Source of the DNA: Candidatus Hermodarchaeota archaeon
GTDB lineage: Archaea > Asgardarchaeota > Hermodarchaeia > Hermodarchaeales > Hermodarchaeaceae
Assembly (NCBI GenBank): GCA_016839995.1
Contig: JAEOTD010000146.1
Coordinates: 1 to 19,246, forward strand
Reading direction: 5' to 3'
Length of the DNA stretch: 19,246 nt
Below, piece after piece: positions 7,294 to 14,741 of the stretch. The position numbers and the translations under genes are program-made. The notes below the pieces were generated by a model. The model made no database searches and was not told the origin of the DNA. It saw only the letters and a list, made by a program, of their open reading frames with translations. Numbering within the stretch: the stretch's first letter is position 1; each line of letters starts with the position of its first letter.

Positions 7294-7309
7294 CTGCAGA
7301 AAAATCTGC
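7294..7309. repeat. Perfect inverted repeat in the leader
   Basis: TGCAGA-AAAA-TCTGCA: 6-bp arms around a 4-base loop, 21 bases before ATG 7331. It could be an operator or an RNA hairpin next to the ribosome site. Confidence 0.45.
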
Positions 7310-7330
7310 ATTAAACAGGAAGAAAATAGA

Positions 7331-7669
7331 ATGACAAAAACTTCATTAACAAGGATTGGTGAAATCCTCGTACTGATTGGCGCAATTGTAGCACTGATTT
7401 TCGGTATACTAGAGATCTTTGGCTTTGGAACCTTCGGTCTAGGCTTATGGAGCATTGGTGGCCTCTTCGTTGGCATCGGCATTATCCTAGGCATTCTTCT
7501 CATCATCTTTTCGTTGATTACACTTGCTACATCTGGCGTTATCAATTTTCCATGGAAATTTGAGAAAAACTGGATTATGCTTCTGGTACTCGGAATTATA
7601 CTCTTAATTCTTGGTGGAGGCATTGGCGCCGTTTTAGTAATCATAGGAGCGATTCTTACACTCTTCTAG
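7331..7669 (+). CDS. Small integral membrane protein
   Basis: 112 residues and almost entirely hydrophobic: three to four membrane helices at about 9-31, 38-67 (long, possibly two), 81-95 and 96-112. It is Gly- and Ile-rich with GIGIILGILLIIF-like runs and has no catalytic motif. Charged residues are limited to the N-terminus (MTKTSLTR) and the loop WKFEKNW (75-81), the only sizeable polar loop. I do not recognise a named family; such small helix bundles are common and mostly of unknown role. It has its own TATA box and leader, and a hairpin with a T-rich tract follows, so it is probably a single-gene transcript. It is a real gene rather than the antisense frame, since the hydrophobic pattern and signals all agree with the plus strand. 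Confidence 0.7.
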   Translation: MTKTSLTRIGEILVLIGAIVALIFGILEIFGFGTFGLGLWSIGGLFVGIGIILGILLIIFSLITLATSGVINFPWKFEKNWIMLLVLGIILLILGGGIGAVLVIIGAILTLF

Positions 7670-7671
7670 TT

Positions 7672-7713
7672 GAAGAGGGGTTTCAAATCCTCTCTTCTTC
7701 CTTTTTTCCTTTT
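7672..7713 (+). terminator. Hairpin plus T-rich tract
   Basis: GAAGAGG (7672-7678) pairs with CCTCTCTTC (7689-7697) with one bulged base, followed by a T/C-rich run TTCCTTTTTTCCTTTT. It sits directly behind the stop of the small membrane protein, which suits transcription termination in archaea. Confidence 0.55.
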
Positions 7714-7768
7714 GAGGGAAGATATCCGTTATCCGTGTATTTTAATATGAAATGCTCTGTTCTCTAAA

Positions 7769-7773
7769 GGAGG
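7769..7773 (+). promoter_or_regulatory. Shine-Dalgarno that decides a TTG start
   Basis: GGAGG, within AAAGGAGGG, lies 8 bases before an in-frame TTG at 7782. The upstream ATG at 7752 has no such site, and this motif would fall inside its coding region. Confidence 0.6.
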
Positions 7774-7781
7774 GAGCTTGT

Positions 7782-8336
7782 TTGGGATTTGCCTATGATT
7801 TTTCCGCGTACCCAGGTCGACGTTTGTATTGGCGTATCCTGTTTCTGATACTCTCTGGTGCCGTTACGATTTCTTATTTTGTCGCCTTTGCATTCATTGT
7901 CGAAGCGCTAAGCGTCGTAACTGTTTTACAAAATCCCCAACCACCAACAGAGATCACAATAGAACATTTAATTGGGGTTCTCATGAATTTTCAATCAACT
8001 CTGATTATAGCGACCTTCGTTCTTGGTCCGTGGTTATGCATACTTCTAATTAGTGTGGCGTCGCACCCCACGAATCAACCGTATCACTTGCGCTGGTTCC
8101 TGTTGACTTCACTGGTGACGCTCTTAGTGGTGGGGTTGTGGACGCAATGGTTTTTCTTTACACCGACACTGCTTACTCTTGCCAGAATCCCTATACCACC
8201 ATTTCCGCGAGATCCAATCCAATTTCCTCCAACAATATCGGTGCTTTGGGGAATTGGTATTTCAACTGTCATTCTTACGGTATTTGTCAGTCTTGTGAGT
8301 GTCGCCCTCTGGTATCGTTGGCTTGTCTATCAATGA
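7782..8336 (+). CDS. Four-helix membrane protein of unknown function
   Basis: 184 residues from TTG 7782, chosen for its GGAGG at 7769-7773; the frame is open from ATG 7752, which would add ten residues. Four membrane helices are visible at about 17-41, 70-93, 103-126 and 151-178. Between the third and fourth helices is a Pro-rich loop (IPIPPFPRDPIQFPP, about 136-150). The N-terminus has a short polar stretch YPGRRLYW before the first helix, and positive residues favour a cytoplasmic N-terminus. There are no catalytic or transport motifs that I recognise. It lies 112 bases after the previous membrane protein, with the terminator between, and its stop is 24 bases from the convergent helicase gene's stop. 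Confidence 0.65.
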   Translation: MGFAYDFSAYPGRRLYWRILFLILSGAVTISYFVAFAFIVEALSVVTVLQNPQPPTEITIEHLIGVLMNFQSTLIIATFVLGPWLCILLISVASHPTNQPYHLRWFLLTSLVTLLVVGLWTQWFFFTPTLLTLARIPIPPFPRDPIQFPPTISVLWGIGISTVILTVFVSLVSVALWYRWLVYQ

Positions 8337-8360
8337 GAATAGAAGAGATGGACATACTAA

Positions 8361-9830
8361 CTACTGCAGAGCAGTTGTATTTCCGAGTCGCGAGGACCAT
8401 GGGTACCGGTCCATGATATTGTCGATTAATCGCCGGAGTTTACCTGTTTCAGAGGTGTCAGCATATACAAGGAAGACCACACGTCCGCCTCGACTGCGTT
8501 TCATTTTCTGATAAATCGTTTTGGTCGTGTTGACCGTGTCACAGATGATGAGTAAATCGGCATCAGGTAAGTCAAGATCCCGTTCCCCAACTGGTGAGAG
8601 AATGACAACCGCCTGAGACTTGGTTTGTTTGAACTTCGTGAGCACAGCTTGTTTGTCTTGTGTTCGACCGGTGAGTTGGAAGGTTTGGACGCCCTTCTCC
8701 GTGAGTAGTTGATCGATTTCGCTGACGACTTTGAGATATGATGAGAGAATGACTGTCTTCTTTGCATTCAGAGCCAAGTCCCGAGCCTGGATGGATTTGG
8801 GTGTAATCTTTGGCCAGTCTTGCATCATTCTGTCGATGTCGACATGGGGTTTGATGGTTGGGTGGTGGAGGTAGCGACGAAAACTTTTCGATGCCATACC
8901 ATAGAGATATTTCCGAGTCATGAGAAGCCCACTGTATTGTTGGGCAAGCTCTTCTGATATTGGGAGCTCGTGGAGTACAAGGTGAAGTGTTCGAGTAGAG
9001 TCTGGGAGTTTTCCCATGGATTGGTGGGTTTCTTCCCGAACAATCCGATAAATTTCTTCACGGGTGGATTGGATTAGGTCGTCAATGACCAGAGACGTTG
9101 CTCGAATGACTGGATTCTTGACCGAAGCGGCGTCTAAAATCGTTGGTTTGATGAATTTCTCTAAATCGGTGTCAGCGAGTTCATTCATACTAATTAATTC
9201 AACATTGGGTAAAAACTCAGCAAGTGTTTGGAGTTCATCTCGAATTTGGAGCTGCTCCTGCGTGAAGACTACATGGTCGTCACGAAGGGTACCACTGAGT
9301 CCGATAATCCAGTTGTCTTTGAAGAATTCAAGGAGATAGGTCCATGGTTGGATGAGAACTCGATTTTGTCCTACTCGCCGTAGGATAGTATCGACTTCAT
9401 TGATCATTAGACCCTCAAAATCCATTGGTGCGAGTGTTCCTTTCTTAAGAATATTGGCGAGGACTCGGGGGGTGCATAATACCACACGGGATTCTCGGAG
9501 AAGCTGCTCACGGCGAAATCCCTGAACGCGTGGAGATAGAACGCCTAATCCTTCAACACCGCCGTATTCTTTCTCCAAGTATTGAGCAGTTTCTACCAGA
9601 GAAGAAGACGAGTTCACGGTGATAACGAATCGAGTTTCGGGGAATTGCTCAGTAATTAACTTGTAGGTGAGTACTCGTTTTCCAAGCCCACAATCCAGTT
9701 CCACCAAAATGTTGCGGTCTCGGTTTTCCTTAATTCTTTGAAGGATGTGCTCTTGATACTGGCGTGTATCAAATCGAGGAGGATTGGAATCGCAGTCCTC
9801 TGATTGGGAAGGAGATTTGGGGGGGCACAT
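8361..9830 (-). CDS. Hef/FANCM-like superfamily 2 helicase with altered ATPase motifs
   Basis: 489 residues. The family order is clear: R-x-YQ (23-26), Walker A region DCGLGKR (46-52), TPRVLAN (120-126), NEVD (144-147) where DEAH/DECH is expected, GLSGT (177-181), a mid helical region about 210-340 like the Hef insert, motif IV near TVILSSY (359-365), motif V SPVGERDLDLPDADLL (412-427) and motif VI YQKMKRSRGGR (440-450). The best resemblance is to archaeal Hef and eukaryotic FANCM/Mph1, which remodel stalled forks. Two odd points: the Thr/Ser after the Walker A Lys is Arg52, and the DExH Asp is Asn144 with Val146. ATP hydrolysis may be weak or lost. There is no C-terminal nuclease domain. It lies 24 bases behind the HAD gene on the same strand and is probably co-transcribed. 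Confidence 0.8.
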   Translation of the reverse strand: MCPPKSPSQSEDCDSNPPRFDTRQYQEHILQRIKENRDRNILVELDCGLGKRVLTYKLITEQFPETRFVITVNSSSSLVETAQYLEKEYGGVEGLGVLSPRVQGFRREQLLRESRVVLCTPRVLANILKKGTLAPMDFEGLMINEVDTILRRVGQNRVLIQPWTYLLEFFKDNWIIGLSGTLRDDHVVFTQEQLQIRDELQTLAEFLPNVELISMNELADTDLEKFIKPTILDAASVKNPVIRATSLVIDDLIQSTREEIYRIVREETHQSMGKLPDSTRTLHLVLHELPISEELAQQYSGLLMTRKYLYGMASKSFRRYLHHPTIKPHVDIDRMMQDWPKITPKSIQARDLALNAKKTVILSSYLKVVSEIDQLLTEKGVQTFQLTGRTQDKQAVLTKFKQTKSQAVVILSPVGERDLDLPDADLLIICDTVNTTKTIYQKMKRSRGGRVVFLVYADTSETGKLRRLIDNIMDRYPWSSRLGNTTALQ

Positions 9831-9854
9831 TGTTACTTACCTTTAGACAGTAGG

Positions 9855-10532
9855 CTAGATAAGATGCACAATTTCAGCAAATGAATTGATAACATGCGTC
9901 GCAAAGGGAGCTAAATCCTCACTTGTTCCGAATCCTGTTAAAACACCAATTGTAGTGCAGCCTAAGCTTTTTGCTGCTTCAAGTTCTCCGGCTGAATCGC
10001 CAACCACCCAGACCTCGCCTTCATTTTTGATATCTCGAAGTGCCAATCGGATTAACATTCGTCGCTGTGGAAGAAAGGGAAATAGTGGAACGCGACCTTT
10101 TCCTTTCACGTTAGCCAAATCTCCACGTGTAAAGATTTTCTCAAACCATTTGTCAAGTCCAAAGAACCGGATTTCTTGTAGAGTCTGCTGTGAATCTTGT
10201 CGTGATGTAATTATTCGCATATGTTCAGTGAGCGATTGGACTTGTTTTAGGGCATAAATTGCCCCTGGAATGACGTTGGATTGTCCTTTGTGTGAGAAGA
10301 AGTGTTTTCGAAATCCTCCGAGGTATTTCATGAACTCGGAGTCGGAAGGGTGAATGTTTAATCGGTTCAGGAGATCTCGCGCATCGAATGAATACTGGTA
10401 CAACTTTCGAATTTGATCTGGATGGATTGTATAACCGATGGCATGTAATCCGCTAGAGTGGGCATGGATTGCTCTTTCGCGTGTATCAATGAGAGTGCCA
10501 TCAAGGTCGGATAGGAATGCTTTCAATTTCAT
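9855..10532 (-). CDS. HAD-superfamily phosphatase, phosphoglycolate-phosphatase-like (paralogue 1)
   Basis: 225 residues. Motif I SDLDGT (8-13) gives nucleophile Asp9 and acid Asp11, motif II is IITS (107-110), and motif IV is VGDSAGELEAA (177-187), where the usual GDSxxD has Glu183. A helical cap of about residues 18-85 lies between motif I and the core, as in the C1-cap phosphoglycolate phosphatase group. It probably removes phosphate from a small metabolite; the substrate is unknown. It is a close relative of the next gene on the same strand: SDLDGTL, ITSR, TRGDLA, VPL-PF and GVLTGF occur in the same order. The TATA-like CTTATAATG at 10561-10570, 33 bases before ATG, and the lack of a Shine-Dalgarno suggest a leaderless or short-leader transcript. 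Confidence 0.85.
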   Translation of the reverse strand: MKLKAFLSDLDGTLIDTRERAIHAHSSGLHAIGYTIHPDQIRKLYQYSFDARDLLNRLNIHPSDSEFMKYLGGFRKHFFSHKGQSNVIPGAIYALKQVQSLTEHMRIITSRQDSQQTLQEIRFFGLDKWFEKIFTRGDLANVKGKGRVPLFPFLPQRRMLIRLALRDIKNEGEVWVVGDSAGELEAAKSLGCTTIGVLTGFGTSEDLAPFATHVINSFAEIVHLI

Positions 10533-10560
10533 TGTATGCGGGGGAATAGAGATTTGGTCC

Positions 10561-10570
10561 CATTATAAGC
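10561..10570 (-). promoter_or_regulatory. TATA box for the first HAD gene
   Basis: On the minus strand GCTTATAATG, centred about 33 bases before ATG 10532, which has no Shine-Dalgarno. This spacing fits a short-leader archaeal promoter. Confidence 0.45.
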
Positions 10571-10595
10571 TTGACTGTCCCCCTTTGATTATTGA

Positions 10596-11276
10596 TTACA
10601 GAAGAGTTCCGATATCTGCTATGGAATCGAGGATGTGAGTACAGAATGGCTTGAGAGCCTTGGGAGTGAAGAATCCCGTTAGTACTCCCACGGTGGTGTA
10701 GCCCATTGCTTGTGCAGCTTGCATTTCATTGGGTGAATCACCGATAACCCACACCTCGACTTGGTTTTCCAAATCAGCGATAGCAAGCTGAATTAGTCGT
10801 TGACGGTGGTCTGAAAACGGGTATAAGGGAACTTCTGGCACACCTTCGTTACGAGCTAGGTCTCCACGAGTGCATACCTGTCGGTCGAAGACCCTGTCTA
10901 ACCCGAAGTGCTTGACTTCTTCCCGGGTTTCTTCGACCCACGCCCGAGAAGTAATCAGTCGCAGTGCATCGACTCGTGGGTGAATTGAAGTGAGGGTCTC
11001 GATAACGCCAGGAAATACAAAGGAGTATTGCCACCCTTTGTAAAATTCCTGCTCTATACTAAGGAGATACTGAATGAGCTCTCCCTGAGACAGGGTTACG
11101 TCTAGTCCACCGAGGAACTGGTCATAATCCATGGTAAACTCCACAAGAGGTGTAACTTGGTCAGCTGTCACTGTGTGCCCGAACTTTGCAAGGGCATTAA
11201 TTTGAGCATGGATAAACCGTTCTCGTACGTCAAGCAGAGTTCCATCTAAATCAGATACCAGAATCGGCACACACAT
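10596..11276 (-). CDS. HAD-superfamily phosphatase (paralogue 2)
   Basis: 226 residues. Motif I SDLDGT (8-13, Asp9/Asp11), motif II LITS (107-110) and motif IV IGDSPNEMQAA (178-188), again with Glu in place of the second motif-IV Asp. The cap region and the sequence marks TRGDLA (136-141) and GVLTGF match paralogue 1, so the pair arose by tandem duplication. Between TRGDLA and motif IV, where the motif III Lys is expected, there is no Lys, only Arg158 and Arg160, so an Arg may take its role. GGGAG lies just upstream of ATG 11276. The gene lies 63 bases before paralogue 1, which has its own TATA. The role is unknown; probably a small-molecule phosphatase. Confidence 0.83.
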   Translation of the reverse strand: MCVPILVSDLDGTLLDVRERFIHAQINALAKFGHTVTADQVTPLVEFTMDYDQFLGGLDVTLSQGELIQYLLSIEQEFYKGWQYSFVFPGVIETLTSIHPRVDALRLITSRAWVEETREEVKHFGLDRVFDRQVCTRGDLARNEGVPEVPLYPFSDHRQRLIQLAIADLENQVEVWVIGDSPNEMQAAQAMGYTTVGVLTGFFTPKALKPFCTHILDSIADIGTLL

Positions 11277-11373
11277 AACTCTCCCTGAAGTAACAAACTA
11301 GGTACCGCCTGCAAAGTCGTTAGATGGTTAAAGGTTTGCCCTTGTGGAGTCTATATGTTCATAAAAGTGTAGA

Positions 11374-11402
11374 AAAGCACCCCTCATTTAGATGGGTGCT
11401 TT
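11374..11402. terminator. Stem-loop over the malic enzyme stop codon
   Basis: AAAGCACCC (11374-11382) and GGGTGCTTT (11394-11402) are perfect 9-bp arms with an 11-base loop. The stop codon (11388-11390) lies in the loop. It may stabilise or end the minus-strand transcript; the T-tract behind it on that strand is modest. Confidence 0.5.
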
Positions 11403-12749
11403 GGGGATGAATCCGTTATCCATCAGTGATTGAGTCACATCAATTGACCGCTTAATGATCCTAGTTGCGTGTGCAAGTAGTTCTTTCTCTTCCCATTCCT
11501 TTCGTGCAATACCTTGCTCGATAGCTTTCATTCCAACAGCAACCGCTTCTGCAGGATAGAGCTCCCATTCCTGCATGCTAGGAATCACATAGTCTTCACG
11601 CAGCCCACGTTCTTCAGCAAGATCTGCAAGACGTGATGCAGCAGCGATACACATCTCATCAGTGATCTCCATGGCTCTGACATCAAGAGCACCACGGAAG
11701 ATAGCTGGGAATCCAAGACTGTTGTTAATCTGGTTATCAAAGTCGGATCGACCTGTGCCCACCACTTTGGCTCCAGCTTCTTTAGCTTCCCATGGCCAAA
11801 TCTCAGGGAGCGGATTCGCACAGGCAAAGACAATGGCATCTTTGGCCATCCGTTCCACCCATTCCTTCTTGATTAAACCGGGTTTGGGTGCAGATGCACT
11901 GATGCACACATCAGCCCCACGAAGAGCTTCACCAAAATCACCCGAGCGCTGTTCTTCGTTGGTTAGAATCGCTAAATCGTACTTTTCATGTTCATCATCC
12001 TTCATCGCTTTCAGGTCCTCGCGACCCTTGTAAAGCAAACCATCCCGGTCACAGAGAATCAGGTTGCCTGCGGGTACACCGGCCTCGATAAGTAATTCCG
12101 CCGTACAGGTGTTTGCTGCACCAACTCCGAGCATGGCAATTTGCACTTGGTCTAAGGACTTGCCTACAAACCGTAAGGCACCCATCAGACCGGCTAAGAT
12201 GATCGTGGCCGTGCCCTGTTGGTCATCGTGAAAGACAGGGATTTTCATGTCCGTTTTTAACCGATGTAAGATGTTGAAGCACTTGGGCTTTGAGATATCC
12301 TCTAGGTTAATTCCACCAAACGCTGGTTCAAGGAGTTTGGTTGCCCGGATGAAATTCTCAGGATCTTGGGTGTTGAGGGCAATAGGAACAGCATCAACTC
12401 CTCCGAGATATTTGAAAATCAAGGATTTTCCTTCCATCACCGGAAGGCTGGCTTCAGGACCGATGTTTCCTAATCCTAGTACACGGCTGCCATCAGTTAC
12501 AACGGCAATCATATTTGCCTTATTGGTGTGGTCCCAGACTTTCTCTGGGTTGGCTTCGATATCTCGGCACGGGGCAGCTACTCCTGGTGTATACCAGATA
12601 GCAAAGTCATCGAATCCCCGGATGATACATTTAGGAATAGTTTGGATTTTCCCTTTATAGTAAGGATGGAGTTGCATGGCTTCTTTAGCCGGCTGTTTAG
12701 CTTTTTCAAGAAGTTCTTCTTTGGTAGGTGGTTTTTCCGCTTGGGTCAT
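11388..12749 (-). CDS. Malic enzyme (malate dehydrogenase, decarboxylating)
   Basis: 453 residues, the usual length for the short archaeal/bacterial form. It converts malate to pyruvate and CO2 with NAD(P). Seen: IWYTPGVA (51-58) with catalytic Tyr53, VTDGSRVLGLGNIG (84-97), EGKS with Lys108, NLED (148-151) and FHDDQQGTA (173-181) with metal ligands, the Rossmann loop GVGAA (208-212), CDRDGL (233-238), and later SAPKPG and NPLPEIWP. It feeds pyruvate and reducing power to central metabolism and probably acts in the cytosol. It has no fused phosphotransacetylase domain, unlike long MaeB. Cofactor preference cannot be settled by eye. Upstream, ACTTTATCG on the minus strand, about 20 bases before ATG, is a possible TATA. 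It is transcribed alone, judging by spacing on both sides. Confidence 0.96.
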   Translation of the reverse strand: MTQAEKPPTKEELLEKAKQPAKEAMQLHPYYKGKIQTIPKCIIRGFDDFAIWYTPGVAAPCRDIEANPEKVWDHTNKANMIAVVTDGSRVLGLGNIGPEASLPVMEGKSLIFKYLGGVDAVPIALNTQDPENFIRATKLLEPAFGGINLEDISKPKCFNILHRLKTDMKIPVFHDDQQGTATIILAGLMGALRFVGKSLDQVQIAMLGVGAANTCTAELLIEAGVPAGNLILCDRDGLLYKGREDLKAMKDDEHEKYDLAILTNEEQRSGDFGEALRGADVCISASAPKPGLIKKEWVERMAKDAIVFACANPLPEIWPWEAKEAGAKVVGTGRSDFDNQINNSLGFPAIFRGALDVRAMEITDEMCIAAASRLADLAEERGLREDYVIPSMQEWELYPAEAVAVGMKAIEQGIARKEWEEKELLAHATRIIKRSIDVTQSLMDNGFIPKAPI

Positions 12750-12858
12750 TTACGTGCATCTCGATAAAGTACAATTCCCCTCCAGCTGGGGTTTGAACGG
12801 TTTAAAGAGTCAGTTAAGTATATTTCCCTAATTCGAGATTCTTCTGGTACGCAATCTC

Positions 12859-13683
12859 CTAGTTTTGCTCCCATTTCTGGTAGATAGCATCGATGCCATC
12901 ACCTACGACTTCGATGTCAGCAATTTCGCCCATGCCTTCCTCATGGAGCCACCGAACGTGATCTATAGTATAAGGATCGATGCCAATGCATCTTGCGGCT
13001 GTTGCGTCTGCTGCTACTGGGTCAACACTAGCTATGATTGCGTCCATCTTCACAGGGGGACCACTCCATGGACCATTGCCAGACTTACCGTAGAAGCCAT
13101 CGATTACACTGAGAGTTGGCGGTAGGGTCTTGCAGATATCGTAGATAACGTTATTCATTCCGTGTTGGTGCATGTCGTATTTGTTTCTGGTTGTGAGCAT
13201 GCCGAACATATTCTTCAACCCCATAGTGATTGTTGTATGACCCAACGTCTTCATTGTCGGCACTGTGATGATAGCTGATTCAACGGCGAGACGGGCCACC
13301 TTGAATGTCTTTATTCCACGAGGATTTTTTACTTTCAGTTCAACTTTATCGTCAAGCTTCCTCATATTGATATACTCGGAACCCAGCCGCTCAATTATCG
13401 CCACCATCCCTGTCTCAATTATGGCTTCGTCAGGTGATGTTATTCCTCCCTCTGTCTCAACCACTACAACTTTCTTACCAAGCTCATTGACCTTCATGAT
13501 TACGGCTTCCACCACTATGGGATCAGTTGTTATTCCGGTCTCGAAGGTATGGCTTGTAATAAGATTCGGTTTCACTAAGACAGTTTCAAATGGCTCAAGA
13601 GCTTCCTTGAACGGTATTAATTCCATTGCCCTGAATACGGGTTCAACACCACGTTCTCCCTTTACAACAGCTACCAGTGACAT
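12859..13683 (-). CDS. DUF362 family protein
   Basis: 274 residues, matching the DUF362 core: an early VLVKPNL (35-41), TDPIVVEAVI (53-62), GKKVVVVETEGG, TVPTMKTLGHTTITMGLKNMFG in the middle, VIDGFYGKSGNGPW, and ASVDPVAADATAA near the end. These conserved phrases recur across archaea and bacteria. The biochemical role of the family is not established; some members carry a ferredoxin domain, which is absent here (no CxxCxxC cluster). A TATA box CTTTAATATC sits about 27 bases before ATG, so the mRNA is likely leaderless. It stands alone between malic enzyme and the GTPase, with gaps of more than 100 bases on both sides. Confidence 0.9.
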   Translation of the reverse strand: MSLVAVVKGERGVEPVFRAMELIPFKEALEPFETVLVKPNLITSHTFETGITTDPIVVEAVIMKVNELGKKVVVVETEGGITSPDEAIIETGMVAIIERLGSEYINMRKLDDKVELKVKNPRGIKTFKVARLAVESAIITVPTMKTLGHTTITMGLKNMFGMLTTRNKYDMHQHGMNNVIYDICKTLPPTLSVIDGFYGKSGNGPWSGPPVKMDAIIASVDPVAADATAARCIGIDPYTIDHVRWLHEEGMGEIADIEVVGDGIDAIYQKWEQN

Positions 13684-13704
13684 AGCTCAATTTACAAAAC
13701 ATCA

Positions 13705-13714
13705 GATATTAAAG
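13705..13714 (-). promoter_or_regulatory. TATA box for the DUF362 gene
   Basis: CTTTAATATC on the minus strand, centred about 27 bases before ATG 13683, the spacing of an archaeal TATA to a leaderless start. Confidence 0.55.
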
Positions 13715-13807
13715 CCTAGTATTGGAGGAAATGGAGTTATTGTGATAAAAACAAATGGTCATTGTGACAGGCTTCGGTAGGTTCACAGGGTCGTTGAGTT
13801 ATCCCGA

Positions 13808-14467
13808 TTAGGGGCTAGACGGGATTTTTATGAGTGAAGTTGGGTCCGCGGTGGTGATTCGATTCCACATGAGTGTAGTAATGGTTTCGAACACTTCAGC
13901 GACGTTGAGTCCGATTTTGGAACTTGTTTCAAGGTAACCGGTGAGATTGTTGATTTTTGCATAGTCAAGGGCTAAGTCACTGTTTTTAGTTCCCGCATCA
14001 CGTTTGGTGCCAACAAGGAGAATAGGAATGTTGTCCGTATTTTCGCGAACTAAATTCAGCCATTCGTCAAGGTGATAGAATGTGGGTGGACGTGTTAAAT
14101 CGAAGGCGAGAATACAGCCAAGTGATCCTCGACAGTAAGCGGGCAGAAGAAATCGAAACCGTTCTTCACCAGCAAAATCCCAGATGGTCAAAGTGATGAC
14201 CACGCCGTCCATCTCAAGGTCTCGTGTGGCAAACCCTGAGCCTACGGTCATGCGTTGATCAAGATAATTACCGGTTAGGAATCGATGAATGAGGGTAGTT
14301 TTGCCTACTCCCCCATCTCCTACGACAATCATTTTCAAAACAGCTTTCCGAGGTAGGTTTGCATCTCCCGTTGAAACCCATCCAACCGGACTTGGTTGCA
14401 TTATTATTACCCCATCGATAATTCCGGCTCTTTTTGAGACTGATTTCCCGCTTGTTGTTGTCCCCAT
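13808..14467 (-). CDS. Ras/Rab-type small GTPase
   Basis: 219 residues with all five G boxes: G1 GDGGVGKTT (50-58), a candidate G2 Thr74 in RMTVGSG, G3 WDFAGEERF (96-104), G4 GTKRD (153-157, TKxD as in Rho proteins) and G5 ETSSK (180-184). The fold is that of a Ras-like GTP switch, the kind greatly expanded in Asgard archaea. The position of Ras Gln61 is Glu101, which may lower or change intrinsic GTP hydrolysis. The C-terminus (KIPSSP) has no prenylation Cys, so membrane attachment, if any, is by another route. The N-terminus has about 40 extra residues; an internal ATG at 14401 (residue 23) is a possible start, but neither start has a strong Shine-Dalgarno. No GAP or GEF gene is adjacent. 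Confidence 0.93.
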   Translation of the reverse strand: MGTTTSGKSVSKRAGIIDGVIIMQPSPVGWVSTGDANLPRKAVLKMIVVGDGGVGKTTLIHRFLTGNYLDQRMTVGSGFATRDLEMDGVVITLTIWDFAGEERFRFLLPAYCRGSLGCILAFDLTRPPTFYHLDEWLNLVRENTDNIPILLVGTKRDAGTKNSDLALDYAKINNLTGYLETSSKIGLNVAEVFETITTLMWNRITTADPTSLIKIPSSP

Positions 14468-14583
14468 CGTTCCTCAAAGATGAGGGTAGCCGCAGCAATG
14501 AGAACATGTAACTGCCGTTAGGGTTCCTCTTAAAACCTCTTCAGCAGATGCCTGAACTGAAACCGAAGTTGCGATTTTCTGGA

Positions 14584-14617
14584 AAGTGTTATTATGACAC
14601 TTATGGGGTTATTATGA
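14584..14617. promoter_or_regulatory. Inverted and direct repeats, possible operator
   Basis: AAGTGT-TATTATG-ACACTT (14584-14602) is a perfect 6-bp inverted repeat. GTTATTATGA occurs at 14588-14597 and again at 14608-14617, exactly 20 bp apart, about two helical turns. It lies between the divergent GTPase and hydrolase genes and may bind a regulator. Confidence 0.4.
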
Positions 14618-14729
14618 GATTTTCTCCAGTTCCCATCCGAATAGTAGACATGGAATGATTGCCTCATTCAAAAATTTTTAAGAAATGGACAAAATCACTG
14701 TAATTGCGCTTTCAAAAACTTACACTATG

Positions 14730-14735
14730 GGAGGT
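14730..14735 (+). promoter_or_regulatory. Ribosome binding site that fixes the hydrolase start
   Basis: GGAGGT six bases before the in-frame ATG at 14742. ATG 14685, 57 bases upstream, has no such site. Confidence 0.65.
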
Positions 14736-14741
14736 TACTTA

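Larger units (their letters stand above)
6969..7330. other. Divergent intergenic region, no gene seen
   Basis: 362 bases between the JAMM gene (minus) and the first membrane-protein gene (plus). Short open frames here show no family features and run out of or across the real genes. It is A/T-rich. It holds a TATA-like CTTATATTA at 7254-7262 for the plus gene and A/T-rich candidates near 7003-7024 for the minus gene. An inverted repeat at 7294-7309 lies in the likely leader of the plus gene. Confidence 0.5.

Noticed and set aside
7255..7644. Minus-strand open frame opposite the small membrane protein
   Set aside because: It is lysine- and proline-rich without family features and lacks promoter signals; the plus-strand frame has TATA, ribosome site and terminator.
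11662..12660. Plus-strand open frames over the malic enzyme
   Set aside because: They are antisense shadows with no family motifs; the minus-strand frame is a full malic enzyme.
13808..14467. TKxD in G4 as a damaged nucleotide motif
   Set aside because: TKxD is the normal form in Rho-type GTPases, so it is not a loss of function.
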